Source of the DNA: Liriodendron chinense
Lineage: Eukaryota > Streptophyta > Magnoliopsida > Magnoliales > Magnoliaceae
Direction: 5' to 3'
DNA length: 64,000 bases
Assembly: GCA_003013855.2 (NCBI GenBank)
Contig: ML058577.1
Coordinates: 1,798,001-1,862,000, forward strand
The position numbers and the translations under genes are program-made. Positions 45,685 to 58,202 of the stretch are shown here, piece after piece. Within the stretch, counting starts at the first letter, position 1. Each line of letters opens with the position of its first letter. The notes under the pieces are model-generated. The model was not told the DNA's origin and made no database searches. It worked only from the letters and a program-made list of their open reading frames with translations.

Positions 45685-48565
45685 AGAGAAACGGATGAGG
45701 GAAAATTTCCCGCGCCCCAACAAGCTCTCCCCCTCCTGCGAGCTATCCGGCTTCCTGGCATATTGGCTCAGTTGCGTGGCGCTTCCGAGCTCCAAGCAGG
45801 CGGATAATATCAGAGTGTCTTGCTTCGCCGTCGCAGGGGCCCTGGCGAACAGTCACCGGTACGCGCTGGCTCCGGTGGTCTTATGTTCTATATACCGAGC
45901 ATTCGGCTACGTCATCAGCAACAAGGTGCGCGCTGCTTATGGGATGAACTCTGCTTATTGCGGATGGCACTTTTTTTCTGGTTGGCTCGGGGTATGCTTC
46001 CCCTGGGTCTATGGCGTAAGGCGCGGAGATTACATCAGAGAGGGGAAGCTCCCGCTGCACTTCTTCCAGAAGAAGAGGATGATCAGCCATAACTTGAATA
46101 CCATCGAGGATAGGATCGCGGGGCTTGATGACGTATACTTCTATCACTTCTCTGGTACCCATAGCGAAGAGCCGGTCCTGTGCACAGATGACGACAGTAT
46201 TGATTATTACGAGCGTTCCTTCCTGATCGTGATTCGTCCTTCGTCATTGCCGCTTCGCGAAGGGCTGGAGTTCTGGAGGGAGCCTTATTATCCAAATCAT
46301 TTTGCCCGCTAATTCGGGTATGACCAGGGAGTGCCGGTGACCCTAGAGCTAGTGACGCGCGAGCAGCGGGCGTACGGTGTCGGGCCTATTCACTGGAAGT
46401 GGATGTAGCGGCAACTTCTGCTGACCGAAACCGGCTGTTCCTTCGTGATCCCAGGTACGCAGTGTTTTTTCGGGGCCACCTTTGGGTGGATGAGGTGGTG
46501 GGCCCACCAATAAGCGCTGGTGCGGAATAGAATGCTCGTTACCGAGCTCGTCTTCGTCACCCCCCCATTGTTACGCCTACTCCTGCCAACGGGCTCGGCT
46601 ATGTATATGAGAATCTTCATCAACCCGCAGTGCCAGGCACGGAGAGATTGCAAACCTCCCTGAACGTGGTGATCGATCATGAAAAGCTGGAGCATACCCT
46701 GGAAGGCTGGATCGCCTATGGGGAGAGGAATGTGATAGTAGTGGGGCCAGAGTTCCCGTCTCTCGGCCCTATCGATGAGTTGCCTGCCGGGGGCGATGTT
46801 CTGAGAGGGGGAGATGACAGTGATGATGGTGAAGAAGGCGACGATGATGACGATGGCATGGCTGAGGCAGGGGATGAGGAAGAGGACGCTGCTGCGGAAG
46901 GCGATGGTGGTGATAGGGACGGCATGATGCTATAGGCGGAGCTGACGGAGGTGATGATGATGCGGGAGGTGGTGGAGGCGGAGGCTCTGATGGTGATGAT
47001 GGTGATAATAATGGTAATGACGGTGATGATGGTGGTGATGAGGGTGATGAGGGTGTATCGGTTGAGCGCGCTGGCCCTCGGGTGAAAACTGCTCCTGGTC
47101 TTCCCATCGTTTGCGGCTGCAAGAAAATAAAGAATTTGTGGAAACTGCGCAGAGCCGAGCGCCTGCGGGAGCAGCTTTCGAAGGAGGCTGGCAACACTCC
47201 GATCGTTAACGTGGGAGAAGCCATGAAAGAGGGCAAGCGAAACTCTCAAGCCAACCTGAGCGAGGGCTGCCCTACCCGGGGGAGCAATAAGAATGAGCCT
47301 GTTTATGATAGGTCCGTCCCTGAAGAGGACATGGGGGCAATCTTCATGGACTTGGATGATGAGGCACCTGCCGAGTCCGTCCTTCCCCCCAATCCTTCTG
47401 TGGCGGACGCTGAAGCTCAAAGCGGGGTTCCAGAAGTGATCGTCGCAGTTGTGGAAGGGGTAGTGGTTCCTATTATTGAGTCGAGCATGCTCGATCCGGT
47501 TGTGGGGGCCCCTCCTTCTGCTGAACCATTGTTGATTGAATCTGCTGTTGAAGTTCCGCCCGTCGCCACGTCGTTGCTAGTCGAGCCTGCCACCGCAATT
47601 CCTCCTGTTGCTGGGCCAGTGCCTGATGCCAACATTCCCGAGGTCGTGGTGATATCCTCCCCGGAATTGGCTGAGCCGTTGATTGAGGGAACAACGGAGC
47701 CGGCCCCAGCGTCACCTGTGCCTACCACTTCATCCAACGTCATTGCCGTTGGCATTCCTAACGTTGCTGGTATGTCATTTGCTTTTACTGTCTTGACTGC
47801 TTCCTTTCTGACGATGATTTTTTTTTCTTTCTGTACTAACGTTTTCCACTTTCTGTGTCAGTAGCTGCTCCTGCTGATGCCTCAACGCCTACGACGCTGT
47901 CGGAGTCATTTGTCTCATCCCTTCGGGGTCTGTCGAGGACCAAGTCAAACCTTCTCAAGGGTCTTCTGTCCGACATCGCCGACTCTTTAAGACATGAGGA
48001 GGAATGGCCTATCTTGGACGAGGCGTTGCAGGCACTAGGTCTTAACGCTGCCTGGCTTGGGATTGACTTGTCCTCCGTAATCGATCAAGTGACCCTATTT
48101 AAGGAAGGAGTGGCCCAAGAATGCGAGGCAAAAAGCCTCCAAATTGACCCTTCTACTGAGGAAAAGCGCGGTCACTTGCGGTCCCTTCTCCTGAAACTGG
48201 AGTTACACGAGGCAGGGGTGGTCGCGGCGAAGAAAGACTGGCAGATTGTTGACGATGGGTGTCGAGAGGCTACCGCTCGATTGGCAGAGATAGACCATGA
48301 GGTGGCTCGACTGCAAGACGAACGCTCGATCGTCCACCTTAAACTATCCAAGCTTAGCGGTCAGAGGACTCGTTTGCAATCTTCCCTTGATCAGCAGGAG
48401 GCGGAGCGCAACGTCGTGAAAGCCCAAGTTGCGGAGTTGGAGCAGTCTCTCAGGGACATTCCCGACCCTGCTCTAGTTCTAGCTGAGGCCGAGGCGGCAC
48501 AGAAGGCGGTCGAGGAGTCTGCAGCAGACTTATTAGACCAATGTTTGAAAACTTTAAACAGTTGA
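45685..48565 (+). pseudogene. B antisense gene, 3' part: PMD end, acidic linker and coiled coil
   Basis: Continues exon 2 after the Athila-like insertion (frame resumes LEKRMRENFPRPNK). PMD second half: LSGFLAYWLSCVALPS, RYALAPVVLCSIYRAFGY and FPWVYGVRRGDYI. Stops at 46310-46312 and in KWM-stop (46405-46407), then frame changes, damage it. A GAT/GGT-rich stretch (46810-47060) codes for an acidic Asp/Gly linker and changes frame near 46935. A basic patch (KIKNLWKLRRAERLREQ) and a long Pro/Val-rich part follow. A 92-bp intron (47770-47861, GTATGT to GTGTCAG) leads to the last exon (47862-48565), an undamaged coiled coil with LSESFVSSLRGLSRTKSN, ending LLDQCLKTLNS and TGA. Neither part alone is functional. 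Confidence 0.85.
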
Positions 48566-49011
48566 GCTGTAGTGACCTCCATTTATACTTAATATTAATT
48601 TTAGAACACGTTGTAACAAATATTGTGTCAATATGTATACTACTCCGATTTTAGATTCATGTTACGCTACTAAGTTATTTATAATAATAATTAAATTTTT
48701 GAACTTTGAATGCGAACTGACTGAGTCATTTGGAAAGAGCGTCCCCCTGTTAGGACCCAAACCTGTGCTTGTACGAACAGGGATGTGATCGAGCCTTTAT
48801 TAAGGGCTTGCCCCCTTTCTTAATTGCCTTGAAGGGCGGGGTGTTATTCCTGACGTATTCTGACCCTGGGCGACTTCCTGATACCTGTGGAAGAAAAGGT
48901 AGATAATTAGTATTTTGCCCCGAACCTCATGCGGTATCATTTCTTTTGGTATTTTCTACATTACATCATCCCTCTAATGGGGCATTTACAAAATATGATG
49001 ATAGACTTCCA
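48566..49011. other. Convergent spacer of element B
   Basis: Between the stops of the antisense gene (+) and pol (-). AT-rich, with no gene. It shares the block CGTCCCCCTGTTAGGAC (about 48740-48757) with A's spacer, and a CTGATACCTGTGGAAG stretch near 48878 with a counterpart in A near 17730. Confidence 0.5.
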
Positions 49012-51076
49012 TCAAGTATAATATCTTTTCAAGAACCGACCATTCACTAGCGTACTGACGCCCTGTCCTTTGCAATCTATTACCCAATAGGCTCCATTAG
49101 AGTACGCCTCATCGATTATGCACACTGGATCCCACTTTGGATCGAATTTACTTTGTGGGCCTTGCATCGGTGCCGGACGTTTCATCATTAGCACCAGGTC
49201 GCCTCTCTTAAATGACCTTCCCCGGACTCGTTTATCGTAAGAAGCTGAGATTCGCTTTTGATACATTTCAAGCCTTTGCTGAGCGGCGAGTCTCTTTTCA
49301 TCCAGGTCGTCAAGCTCGATCATTCTGATTTTATCATTGTATTCAGTTGTCAAGGAGTGTCAAAGCGCAACCCGTAATGACTCCACCTGCATTTCCATCG
49401 GGATCACGGCTTCCGTACCGTACACCAATGAGTAGGGTGTGGCTCGGGTGGCTGTGCGGTACGTGGTCGCCCATAGTGCTTCGGGTAGTCGTCTATCCCA
49501 GTCCTTCTTATTTTCTGCCACCGTCTTCTTCAGGATTTTCACGATAGTCTTGTTGAATGCCTCGGCTAACCCGTTCGCGGGAGGAGTAGTAGGGTGACGA
49601 ATAGCAATGCTTGATCTTGAATTTTGCGCATAGCCTATCGATAGAGACATTTTTTAAGGGTGTCCCGTTGTCGGTGGTGATTCTTTCAGGGATACCGTGC
49701 CGGTATAATATGGCATGACGGATGAAACTTTCGACGTGTCTGGCTTTCACGTTTCTTAAGGCAATGGCTTCAACCCATTTGGAGAAATAATCGGTCGCAG
49801 CAAGGATGTACTGGTGCCCCTGAGAGGATGGCGGGTTGATCGGTCCTATCACGTCCATGCCCCAGGCGGCGAAAGGCCAAGATATCACTGACTGATGTAA
49901 CTCTTCTGGTGGTGAGTGTATTATATCTGCATGTATCTGGCATTGATGACACTTTCTGACATAGTCTATTGCATCTTTCATCATTGTGGGCCAATAGTAC
50001 CCCATATGTCGGACACGGTGATGCAAGTTCCTACCCCCTTGGTGAGCACCGCACTCCCCTCCGTGTGCTTCTTTTAGCATGGCGTATGCCTCGTCCTGGT
50101 CTAGGCAGCGTAATAACACTCCCTCGTACGAGCGCTTGTAAAGGGTGTCACTCTGTATTATGAACGAACCGGCACGTCTCCTGACCTGAGTGCGCATCTT
50201 GGGCTGTTCCGGTAAAAATCCGTACTTCAAGTAGTCGGCGAACGGTCTCTTCCAGTCGTTTTCTTCTGTGATTTCGAAGCAATAGATGGGATTCACGCTT
50301 GCTTCATCGCTGCGCGGTAGGGTAGCTGGCAAGATCCTTCTTTCTTCGATCGTTACTTGAAGAGGGCTGCCTCCAGGATTAGCCAGGGCAGCGGCCAGGC
50401 TGGCCAACGCGTCGGCCTGTATGTTCTCTTGCCTTGGTATATGTGAAATGCTGCCATTACGAAACTGGTCGAACAACGATTGCTCTTGGCGGCAGAAGGG
50501 CAACAACTCGGGCTTGCGAACCTCATATTCCGTTGTTAGCTGTCTGATGACTAGCCTGGAGTCGCCGTATATCTGTATTGCCTTGATACACATCTCGAGG
50601 GTGAGCTGTAGTCCGATAATAAGGGCTTGGTATTCTGCTTCGTTGTTGGTACAAACCGGCACGATCGTGAATGCATAGGGCAGTAGATCTCTCTGCGGGC
50701 TAATGAATATAATTCCTGCTCCTGCCCTTGTGGACCTAGCGGCTCCGTCGAAGTACATTTGCCAGGGTCGAGGTTCTTCAATCATCATAACCTGGTCGTC
50801 TAGGAGATCGCATTCCATTTCTTCATTGCTTGGAACGGGGTGCGCGGCGAGGAAGTCCGCAATCGCTTGTCCTTTAACGGCTCGAGCCGGGACATAAGTG
50901 ATATTGAATTCTGAAAGGAGAAGGGCCCATTTTGCTAAGCGCCCGGACAGCATGGGCCGGTTCATGAGAAATTTGATCAGATCAGCCTTGGATATCAACA
51001 TTATTTGATGTGAGAGGCAGTAATGCCTAAGTTTCTTCACGGCGAAGATGAGGGCCAGACATATCTTCTCGATCAC
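49012..51076 (-). pseudogene. RNase H and integrase of element B
   Basis: The main frame (51076-49508) begins inside the first RNase H (IEKICLALIFAVKKL). A second, archaeal-type RNase H follows from MYFDGAARSTRAGAG (about 50760) with NNEAEYQALIIGLQL and GDSRLVI. The integrase zinc finger runs HQGGRNLHHRVRHMGY to KCHQCQIHAD. Catalytic acids are in AATDYFSKW and ITTDNGTPL, and the third (Glu in NGLAEAFNKTI) is in a shifted frame (49650-49360). The C-terminal part is a further frame (49353-49012), with RGRSFKRGDLVLMMK and LKRYYT. The breaks near 49560-49600 and at 49357 make it inactive, although all three catalytic acids survive in DNA, unlike in A. Confidence 0.92.
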
Positions 51077-52923
51077 TGAGTAGTTAAATTCGGCCCCTAC
51101 TAATGTGCGACTTAAATAATACAGTGCGTTCTCCTTGCCTTCTTCGTTCTTCTATGCCAGGAGCGCTCCTAGCGAGTTATCACCCGCTGCAATGTATAGG
51201 ATCAACGGTTTGCCCTTGATTGGGGCGGCAAGGACTGGCGAATTCCTGAGCATTTCTTTTAGTGAATCAAAAGCTTTCTGACAGATAGCGTCCCATTCGA
51301 ACTTGACATTCTTCTTGTTGAGTCGGGAGAACGGCTGACAACGACCAGCTAGGTTTGAGATGAATCTCCTCAGGTATGCTACGCAGCCCTGAAAGCTTTT
51401 CAGCTGCTTCAAGTTCTTTGGAGGTGGCATCTCTATGATGGCCTTAATTTTTGCGGGATCGATTTCTATGCCCCTGTCTGACCACGAAACCCAAGAATTT
51501 GCCGGATGCAACTCTGAACGCGTATTTTAGCGGATTCATGCGGAGACTCTTCTTACGCAATCGTTGGAACACTTGCCTTAGGTGCTCCCTATGCTGCTCA
51601 TGACCGGTCGACCTGACGACTAAATCATCTACATAGCATTCAACATGTTTATGCATCATGTCCTGGAATATGACGTGCATTGCGCGCTGGTAGGTTGCCC
51701 CTGCATTTTTTAATCCGAAGGGCATTACGCGGTAGCAGTAGATGCCGAGAGTGGTGCGAAAAGCCGTGGCTTCTTTGTCTTCTGGGGCCATGCGGATTTG
51801 ATTGTATCCCGAATACCCTATCCATGAAAGACATCACTGCATACCCCGTCATGCTGTCAATCAACATCTCAGGAATCGGGAGGGGAAAATCGTCCTTAGG
51901 GCAGGCCTTCATTCAGGTTTCGAACATCAACACATATTCGGATTTGTCCGCTCTTCTTGACTGGCACGATGTTTGAGATCCACCGGGGGTACTTCACCTC
52001 TCGAACGAACCCAGCCTGAATTAGTCTCTTGACCTCTTCCTCAATCTTTGGTATGATGTCCGGATGAAACCGTCGTTGCGGTTGTTTTACCGGCTTCTTT
52101 TCCTTCATAATACTTAGTTTGTGCATGGCGATTGTCGGGCTAAGCCCGGGCATTTCTGAATACGTCCAGGCAAAGATATCTTTATTCTCCTTTAGCAGTT
52201 GCAGGTATCTCTCCTTCTCACCCTCTGGGATGTTTCAGCTCAAGTATGTATTCCTGGGCTCTTCGGGGGTGCCTAGGTTTATCTCCTCGAGTTCGTCGAT
52301 CGTTGGGTGTCCACCATCTTCCAGTTGCACAGGTGCGATACTTGGCTGGACCACATCGATAGGCTCCTGCGACTGGGTTTCTTCTGCCTGGGCCAATGGT
52401 CACCATGTTTACACTTGCCCTAGCCCCTAGGCCTTCTCCATTGCGGTAGACTCGCCTATGTTCTTCAAATGGAGCCAATAACCTCCCTTCTGTGTCTATG
52501 CTTTGGTCGGGGAATCCCATATTCTTCATGATCTTTCGGCTGGTTCTGCTGTATCTCTTCTCTTCTATTGGTCGAGGCTAGGCGAGCCCCCTTCTTCCCT
52601 TCTTTCTTCTGATGGCGCTGGCCGGCTCGATACTGAGTGAAACTTGATGTCTTTCTGGGTGATATCTCTTGACGGCACGATGAACTGGCTTGGAGCTTTT
52701 GGAAAGGGTTTGGTTCTTCCTATCTTGGGTACCGGTACGTTAAGCTGGACTTGAGCACGCTCATGTCTTGATCTGAGATTAGTTTTAACATAGACTGCCC
52801 TGGCTGACGTAAATGTTGTGGTATCACATAAAACTTCTTCGTGATTGGCCGAGAGTGACTTTCCAGCGGATATCGGGATCTCCCCTGGGTGGCAGTTTGA
52901 GGCTCACTTCCCCGCGTGTACTT
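51077..52923 (-). pseudogene. Reverse transcriptase region of element B, several frameshifts
   Basis: Pieces in three frames. 52529-52218 is the linker after protease (KNMGFPDQSID). 52153-51896 is the start of reverse transcriptase (PGLSPTIAMHKLSIMKE, RYPRWISNIVPVKK). 51912-51649 holds KACPKDDFPLPIPEM. 51791-51444 is the palm, with MPFGLKNAGATYQRAM and YVDDLVVRS at about 51640-51617. 51511-51152 is the thumb and start of RNase H. The order is collinear with A's 13800-15500. At least five breaks lie in 1.8 kb, while the gag-protease frame upstream is open for 676 codons. Confidence 0.9.
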
Positions 52924-54954
52924 CTATGTTCGCGTTTTTACCGTCTGCCCCTTCTCTGATGCCTCGGTCCTTTCATTGGTTTCACTGCCGTCGGCCGAGC
53001 TGTAGTATTTTGCGTTGGCTAAAAATGACTCGGCTATCGTGTATGGCTTTGGATCCGCTGTTACCCTGTACTGAACTCCGTCTCTACTGTATTTAAAACA
53101 CTGGTGATATGTCGAGGGGATTATGCGATTTTGGTGGAGCCAAGGCCTTCCTAAAAGGAGGTTGTATGTCACCTGACATGTCACTTTTGTGGTCAGTCCT
53201 TCGATCTCTAGCATTACCGTAATTGATCCGAGTGTACGCTGATTGTCTTGATTGAAACCTTGAATCATCATAAAACTCGGGCGCAACGCCGATTGCATGT
53301 AACCTAGCGTCTGCAATGTCCTCAAGGGCATGATATTTACAGCCGACCCGTCGTCCAGCATACATCTCTTGACCTCGGTATCCCTGATTATTCCTGTGAC
53401 CATTAGCGGACGGTTGTGGTCTGTTGATTCTATTGTGCGTTCTTCTTCTGAGAACGTGATGGTCGAAGGGTGATTAACAAGCATAACTTGCGACACCGGT
53501 ATATACCCCTCCCAAAACTTATCTAAATTTTTCATTTCTTCTTCTATCTCTATTATCGTGACCTCCCTGACTTCATTGTTAAGCAAGGCATTGATTAACA
53601 TTTCCCTGTATACTTTTGAGAGGCATAGGGCGTCGTATATGCTCAGGCGGGCGGGAACCTTTCGTAGGTGTGACACAATGTCGTATGCCACTGGCCTAGG
53701 GTTTGGCTGACTGGTCGTAGCTTTAACGACATTTTCTTTTGACTTTTGCATGCGAGGTCTTTCCTGTGATCTGTCAGGGGTACCATCTTCTGGTATCGGG
53801 TTGTCTGGTCTGGGGAGATTACGGTCAGGCATTTGCCTTCCTGACCGTAGGATGACTGCGTCAACTTCCCTCTCCACTACTTGCGGCGTTTCTTCAGGTG
53901 ATGCTTGTTCGGCGAACGACACCATTCCGTAGCGGGCCATGATCATCCTGAGTTGCACCCGCCCCTGCGACTTCACCCCTCTATTCTTCTTTCGCCTCAT
54001 GAGTCTCTGTCCGTTCTCAAGTCTTTTCTTGCTACTGGCTGGGGTCCATGGTTCCTTCGGCTTAGGGAGCAAGGTTGATTGGCCGGTTTCTCCTTCTATC
54101 GGGACTGTTGAGATTGCCCTGACTGCCTCCTTCACTGTCTCAGGTACCTTCATGCTGATGACCCCTTGATTGATCAATCGCTGTATCCTTCCCTTTAAGG
54201 AAAAGCAATCTTCCTTCTGATGGCTGATGCACTGGTGATATTTGCAGTATTTAGGGTCGTTCGTTCGTCCGACCTCGTGGGGGCGTATCGGCTCTGGTAG
54301 GCGTATCAGGCCCTCTTCGATTAACTGTTCCATGATCGGAACTAAATCGGCCATGTCGAATGTGTAGGGGCCGTTCGCCTTTTCTCTTTCGGCTATAGAT
54401 ACACGTTTGGGCACATAGGGCCTTTTACCTTTATCTAGTACATCTGCCGTCTTCACCTCTGTCCCATGATTCGTAGCGGGGCGTTTTTGGTCTTTCGGGT
54501 CCCTGCTTCTATCGATCTGGTGGGTCTCCACCACTCTCCCTGTCTCTCTTTTCTGTCTCTCGGGCCGGAAGCTTACTCGAGATGCTGCTTCCTCTACCAA
54601 GTGTGCTTTTGTTGCTAATTCGCGAAAGGAGTTGAAGGTGTTGCCTGACAGGCCATACGAAATCATTGGGTCTAAGGCTCTTAGACACATTTTCATCTGC
54701 TCGCCTTCGCTGGGTAATTCTCGACATTGAGCCGCTGTGGTTCCCCATCGGTCGATGAACTTCTCAACTGGCTCACCATTTTTCTGTCTGACCATTGCAA
54801 GATCTGTTAACGAGATCTCTCTCTCTCTCTCTGTTGCGAAGAATTTTGAGATGAAGGCATCTTGCATCTGCTCCCATGTTCTCACAGAGCCGGCTGGTAG
54901 TGACATGTACCATTGGAAAGCTTTCCCTGTCAAGGTAGATCCAAATAGCCGCAT
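52924..54954 (-). pseudogene. Gag core and protease of element B
   Basis: 676 codons without a stop. The capsid-type core has LTGKAFQWYMSLPAGS, then DPMISYGLSGNTF. The zinc knuckle CKYHQCISHQKEDC is near residue 240. The protease site MLDDGSAVNIMPL lies at about 53368-53331, with LLLGRPW further on. The frame's first Met (MRLFGSTL) is inside gag; the true gag start is at 55920 and is cut off by a stop at 55149-55147 and a frame change near 55000. The intact stretch serves as a reference for the broken gag of A. Confidence 0.9.
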
Positions 54955-55146
54955 GCAGTATTGCGGGACTGCAGACCAGTTTCCCAGTGTAGTCAGGAAG
55001 TGGGTGATGTGCTCCTCTGGCGACCCTCTGCCGTCGAACTTTCCGAAGTTCGGGCATCTAAAGTTGGCCGGGAATGGTACCTCCTCTACTTCTGGTGGGT
55101 ATGGAACCCGATATTTGTAACTACCTTTCCTCTCTTTCTCCTTTTC

Positions 55147-55920
55147 CTATTGCATCGCATGGGCTATCGTTTGGGACAGCTCTTCTCGTGATACATGAGA
55201 TGTGGAGAGCGGTGCGCGTCCTACTGGTATGACTCTAGGTTGGATGGGCGGCTCTGGCTCAACCGGACCTTCTGCTGCACCTTGAGATTCCTCCGCCGAC
55301 TGGCGGGTGGGTGGTGCGGCACTTCTGGCGGCATTTTGTGCTATCAGAGTGGTCAAGGCCTCCTGGATGGCCTTCATTCGCTCGTTTGTCTCACGGTTAG
55401 CCTCTACCAACCTATCGATTTGATCTTGTAACGGAGGTAACTCTTCCGTCTCGTAAAGTTCTTCATCTGCCTCTGCGGCCACCTGCACCATCACTACTTG
55501 TGCCAACTGGATTTCTCGGACTGGTCCTTGTCTTGGCATGAGGATCACCGTGGACATGGGCTTTTCTTTTACGAGCCCGGTGGTTCTATGTGGGGTTCGA
55601 GAGGTTTTGGGCATCGGCGGGAACTGCTCGATTGTTATTGCGGGCATTGCGGGCTCTGCTGGAGCAACCTTCCTGCCTGTAAGGGTCTTCTGCCCCTACT
55701 TTGGCTGCCATTGTCTCTTATTTGCAGGGCGAGGTCTTGTGACATCCGCCTTCGTATATGCTGCTAAACCGGCTGCTTTCTTCTGCTCTTTCTTTTGTCG
55801 GCGCTTTTCGACCAACTGCCATCCTGAATTAGAGGCAATTGTCGTGGTCGGGGTGAAACGAGGGAAGCTGAAGCCTCTGGTGGCAAGGAAAGTGCACAAA
55901 CTGTTCATTGAGCACGCCAT
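55147..55920 (-). pseudogene. N-terminal gag region of element B
   Basis: Starts at 55920 with MACSMNSLCTFL, as in A (10644). The first piece ends at 55696, followed by a stop or frame change. The second piece (55647-55147) matches A's 10917-11477 and carries a heptad-rich stretch (LQDQIDRLVEANRETNERM) and a Pro/Glu-rich part, ending at a TAG after AHAMQ, where the sequence continues KEKERKGSYKYRVPYPPE in the same frame. A has a break close to the same place. Confidence 0.85.
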
Positions 55921-56277
55921 TTCCTTTATCTGTCCTAGTATCTTACTAATTCTGTAGTGTCATAAAATCATTAGAACGATTCACAAGTGCGGTCGGGAGT
56001 ATGAGCCCATCGATCGCAGTGCATAAACCGACAGAAATAAGCAAGGCGGAGACATATACGTGTAGTTGTGGAAATTTGTGGGTTTGAAAACCTTTTAAAC
56101 GTCTATTGCCTTGAAGATGAAGGGAAGAACGTTCCCGTTGAGAGTCGCCAGTTTGACGCCCGAGGGGCGCCGAACATTACGCCTCGCGGTAGCTTTCCTA
56201 TGTGCAAATTCATGTTTGTGAGTAGTTGATCTTAGAGCGTTTCCATATTCAGATACAACCAGAGATTCTGGGTTCGA

Positions 56278-56295
56278 TCCCCAGCAGAGTCGCCA
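56278..56295 (-). other. Primer binding site of element B
   Basis: On the - strand TGGCGACTCTGCTGGGGA, continuing into TCGAACC. The match to a tRNA 3' end (T-arm plus acceptor, ending GAGTCGCCA on +) is about 25 bases long. The same 18-mer is used by A. The leader 55921-56277 has a second TGGCGACTCT (complement of 56141-56150). Confidence 0.85.
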
Positions 56296-56298
56296 GTT

Positions 56299-58197
56299 TG
56301 TTAGAACTAGGAAAAAATGAACTCTAAAAGGGACATTTTCCTTAAAATGTAGTGTTTTGTTGCTCTGGGGTTCTGAATAATGGACACATTCATAGACAAT
56401 CACAAGCATTCACAAAAGTACACAAGAGAAGAGATATCGCAAGGCGAATTTTATTCCAGAGATTCTAAGATCTTGTACATTCCAGGCGTGGTCTGGCACG
56501 GACCCTTAATTACATCGAATGATCGATGACCCTTGATTAGAAGGCAAAAGGCTAGTCAGCAGGGACTATGGTTTTAGAGTTTGTGGCCATGGGGCCTGTA
56601 TTTGTTCTGCTGTGTACTGAACCACCTTTGTATTAGTCGGATGTCTATGTCCCATATTTTGGTGGAATACCCGGGTTGAAACTGTCAGGGTTTATTACCG
56701 AGATGGACAACTCTGGGTCCGCGCCTGTCAATGTAGGGACAGGTGACCTCGGGAAGTCCATTCTACAGTTGTGTGTACCTGCGCAGTCTAACCGGCGGAT
56801 ACCGTCTAGATGGGTAGGGCATCGACTGTTGTGTTGTGGCAGTTGAGTAATTGGTTTGTAGAGAATCGAAAACTCTTCAGCATGGTTCATTGTGGTAATC
56901 AAGGCCCTGCTGGTCTAGCTTTTGTCACAAATCGGATCATGCCTTTTCAGTGAACATAAATATCAGCATATCTGCATAGCTCTGGATGTTGGCGACTCCT
57001 TTCCGGGAAGTTATCCCGTTCATTGCGTCGAGTAGGGTTAAGTCTTGAAGATGCTCGATTATGCTCATTTAGAGTTCTCGAAACGTTCATTTGGCCATGC
57101 CATTGCGTCCGGAGTGCTCGAAATACCCAAGACCGGCTCCAGCAGTCCTTGAAAATACTCAAAATTGAGCCCGGTGCACCTGCTAACATGTTCTGCGATT
57201 GGCTGATTTCTGGGTGCGTGAGACTTGATTTACGGGTGCGTGGGGCTCCACGCACCTGTCAATTCAATGTCGATTTTGAGACGAATTTTGGGGCGCGTTG
57301 GTGTATATTCAGGATGCATGGGTTCATTTTGCCAAATTTGATTGTTGCTGAATTTATGGACACGTGGGGCCTAAATTGATGGATGCGTGGGGTCCTTTTG
57401 GATGCGTGAGGCCTTTTTACAGGTGCGTTTTAAATATATGAAATCCAGACCTGTAGTAACGTATCCGCGCCCGAAAATAAGATTCCGATGGACGGAGAGG
57501 TGTTCCGGCGAGGATTCCGGCTGGGATTTTTGGGTTTCCGGCAGCGGCGGCTCTCCCTTTCTTGTTTCTGTCGTGTGTAAATGAGCGGGTCGAGGGGTAT
57601 TTATAGGCGAAGTCGGCCAATAGGAAGCTGCCACGTATCATGCATCCGTCAAATGTCCGCAACGCACCTGTTTATTTGATTGCAAGTGTCCGAAAATCAT
57701 ATGGGTGCGTGGGGTTATTTGTCGGGTGTGTGAAGCTCCACGCACCTGGAACCCATCTCTTAACCGTCCATTGATTGTGGGGTGTGTTGATCAGCTTTCA
57801 GGGTGCGTTGGATGCGTAGGCCTTCGCGAATGGCGGGCTAACGTGCTATTTTTAAGGGTGCGTTGGATGCGTGGGTTGTTTGGATTTTAGGGTGCTTTGG
57901 ACACGTAAATGTGGGCTCCACCGATTGGGTTTTGATTTCCGGAGGGTTTGCGGGGCCCGTTTCGTTGCGCAATCACTCGCATTGTTCATCATGAATAGTG
58001 ACGGAGTCGCGGGTCCATTTTCGAGCGGTTTCGAACATGGTGATCGGCGGGGCCCACTAGGGAATTTCGGCCAAGTCTAGGGAAGTCACGTACACTTCTG
58101 TTTTGCGTGCGTCGGAAGGCATTCTTCGCGTGATTCCTTCGGAGGTATATGGTTACTTGACTTATTTTGAGAATGTCCACTATTTGGGACCCCAACA
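56299..58197 (-). repeat. 5' LTR of element B, uninterrupted
   Basis: 1899 bp, TGTTAGAAC to CCCCAACA. It preserves the empty sites of the solo LTR (CCTTAATTACATCG, about 56508-56521) and of element C (GCATGGTTCATTG, about 56880-56892). The TATA box is the complement of 57598-57605, and the conserved GGCAGCTTCCTATTGGCC block is the complement of 57615-57632. GGTGCGTGG/CCACGCACC words lie at about 57234-57258, 57700-57745 and 57780-57880, on both sides of the TATA box. Confidence 0.95.
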
Positions 58198-58202
58198 ACC
58201 AC

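Larger units (their letters stand above)
18253..58197 (-). mobile_element. Element B: giant Tat-lineage LTR retrotransposon with nested insertions
   Basis: Starts TGTTAGAAC and ends CCCCAACA, flanked by ACCAC at 18248-18252 and 58198-58202. It sits inside the last exon of element A's antisense gene. It is read leftward: 5' LTR 56299-58197, primer site 56278-56295, gag-pol 55920-49012, antisense gene 33712-48565 on +, polypurine tract at 32735-32745, 3' LTR 32734-18253. Removing element C, the solo LTR and the Athila-like element with one target duplication each leaves about 17.8 kb, in the range of giant Tat elements such as Ogre. Gag-pol is broken at several points, so it is not autonomous now. 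Confidence 0.93.

Noticed and set aside
46716..47420. Long Ser/Thr/Ile-rich frame on the - strand opposite the PMD gene
   Set aside because: It is the mirror of GAT/GGT codon runs coding for the acidic linker on +. No family features, and not conserved as a frame in A.
56271..56300. tRNA gene fragment (GGTTCGATCC followed by an acceptor-like end and CCA)
   Set aside because: It is the complement of the primer binding site of element B directly next to the LTR. No 5' half or anticodon arm is present.
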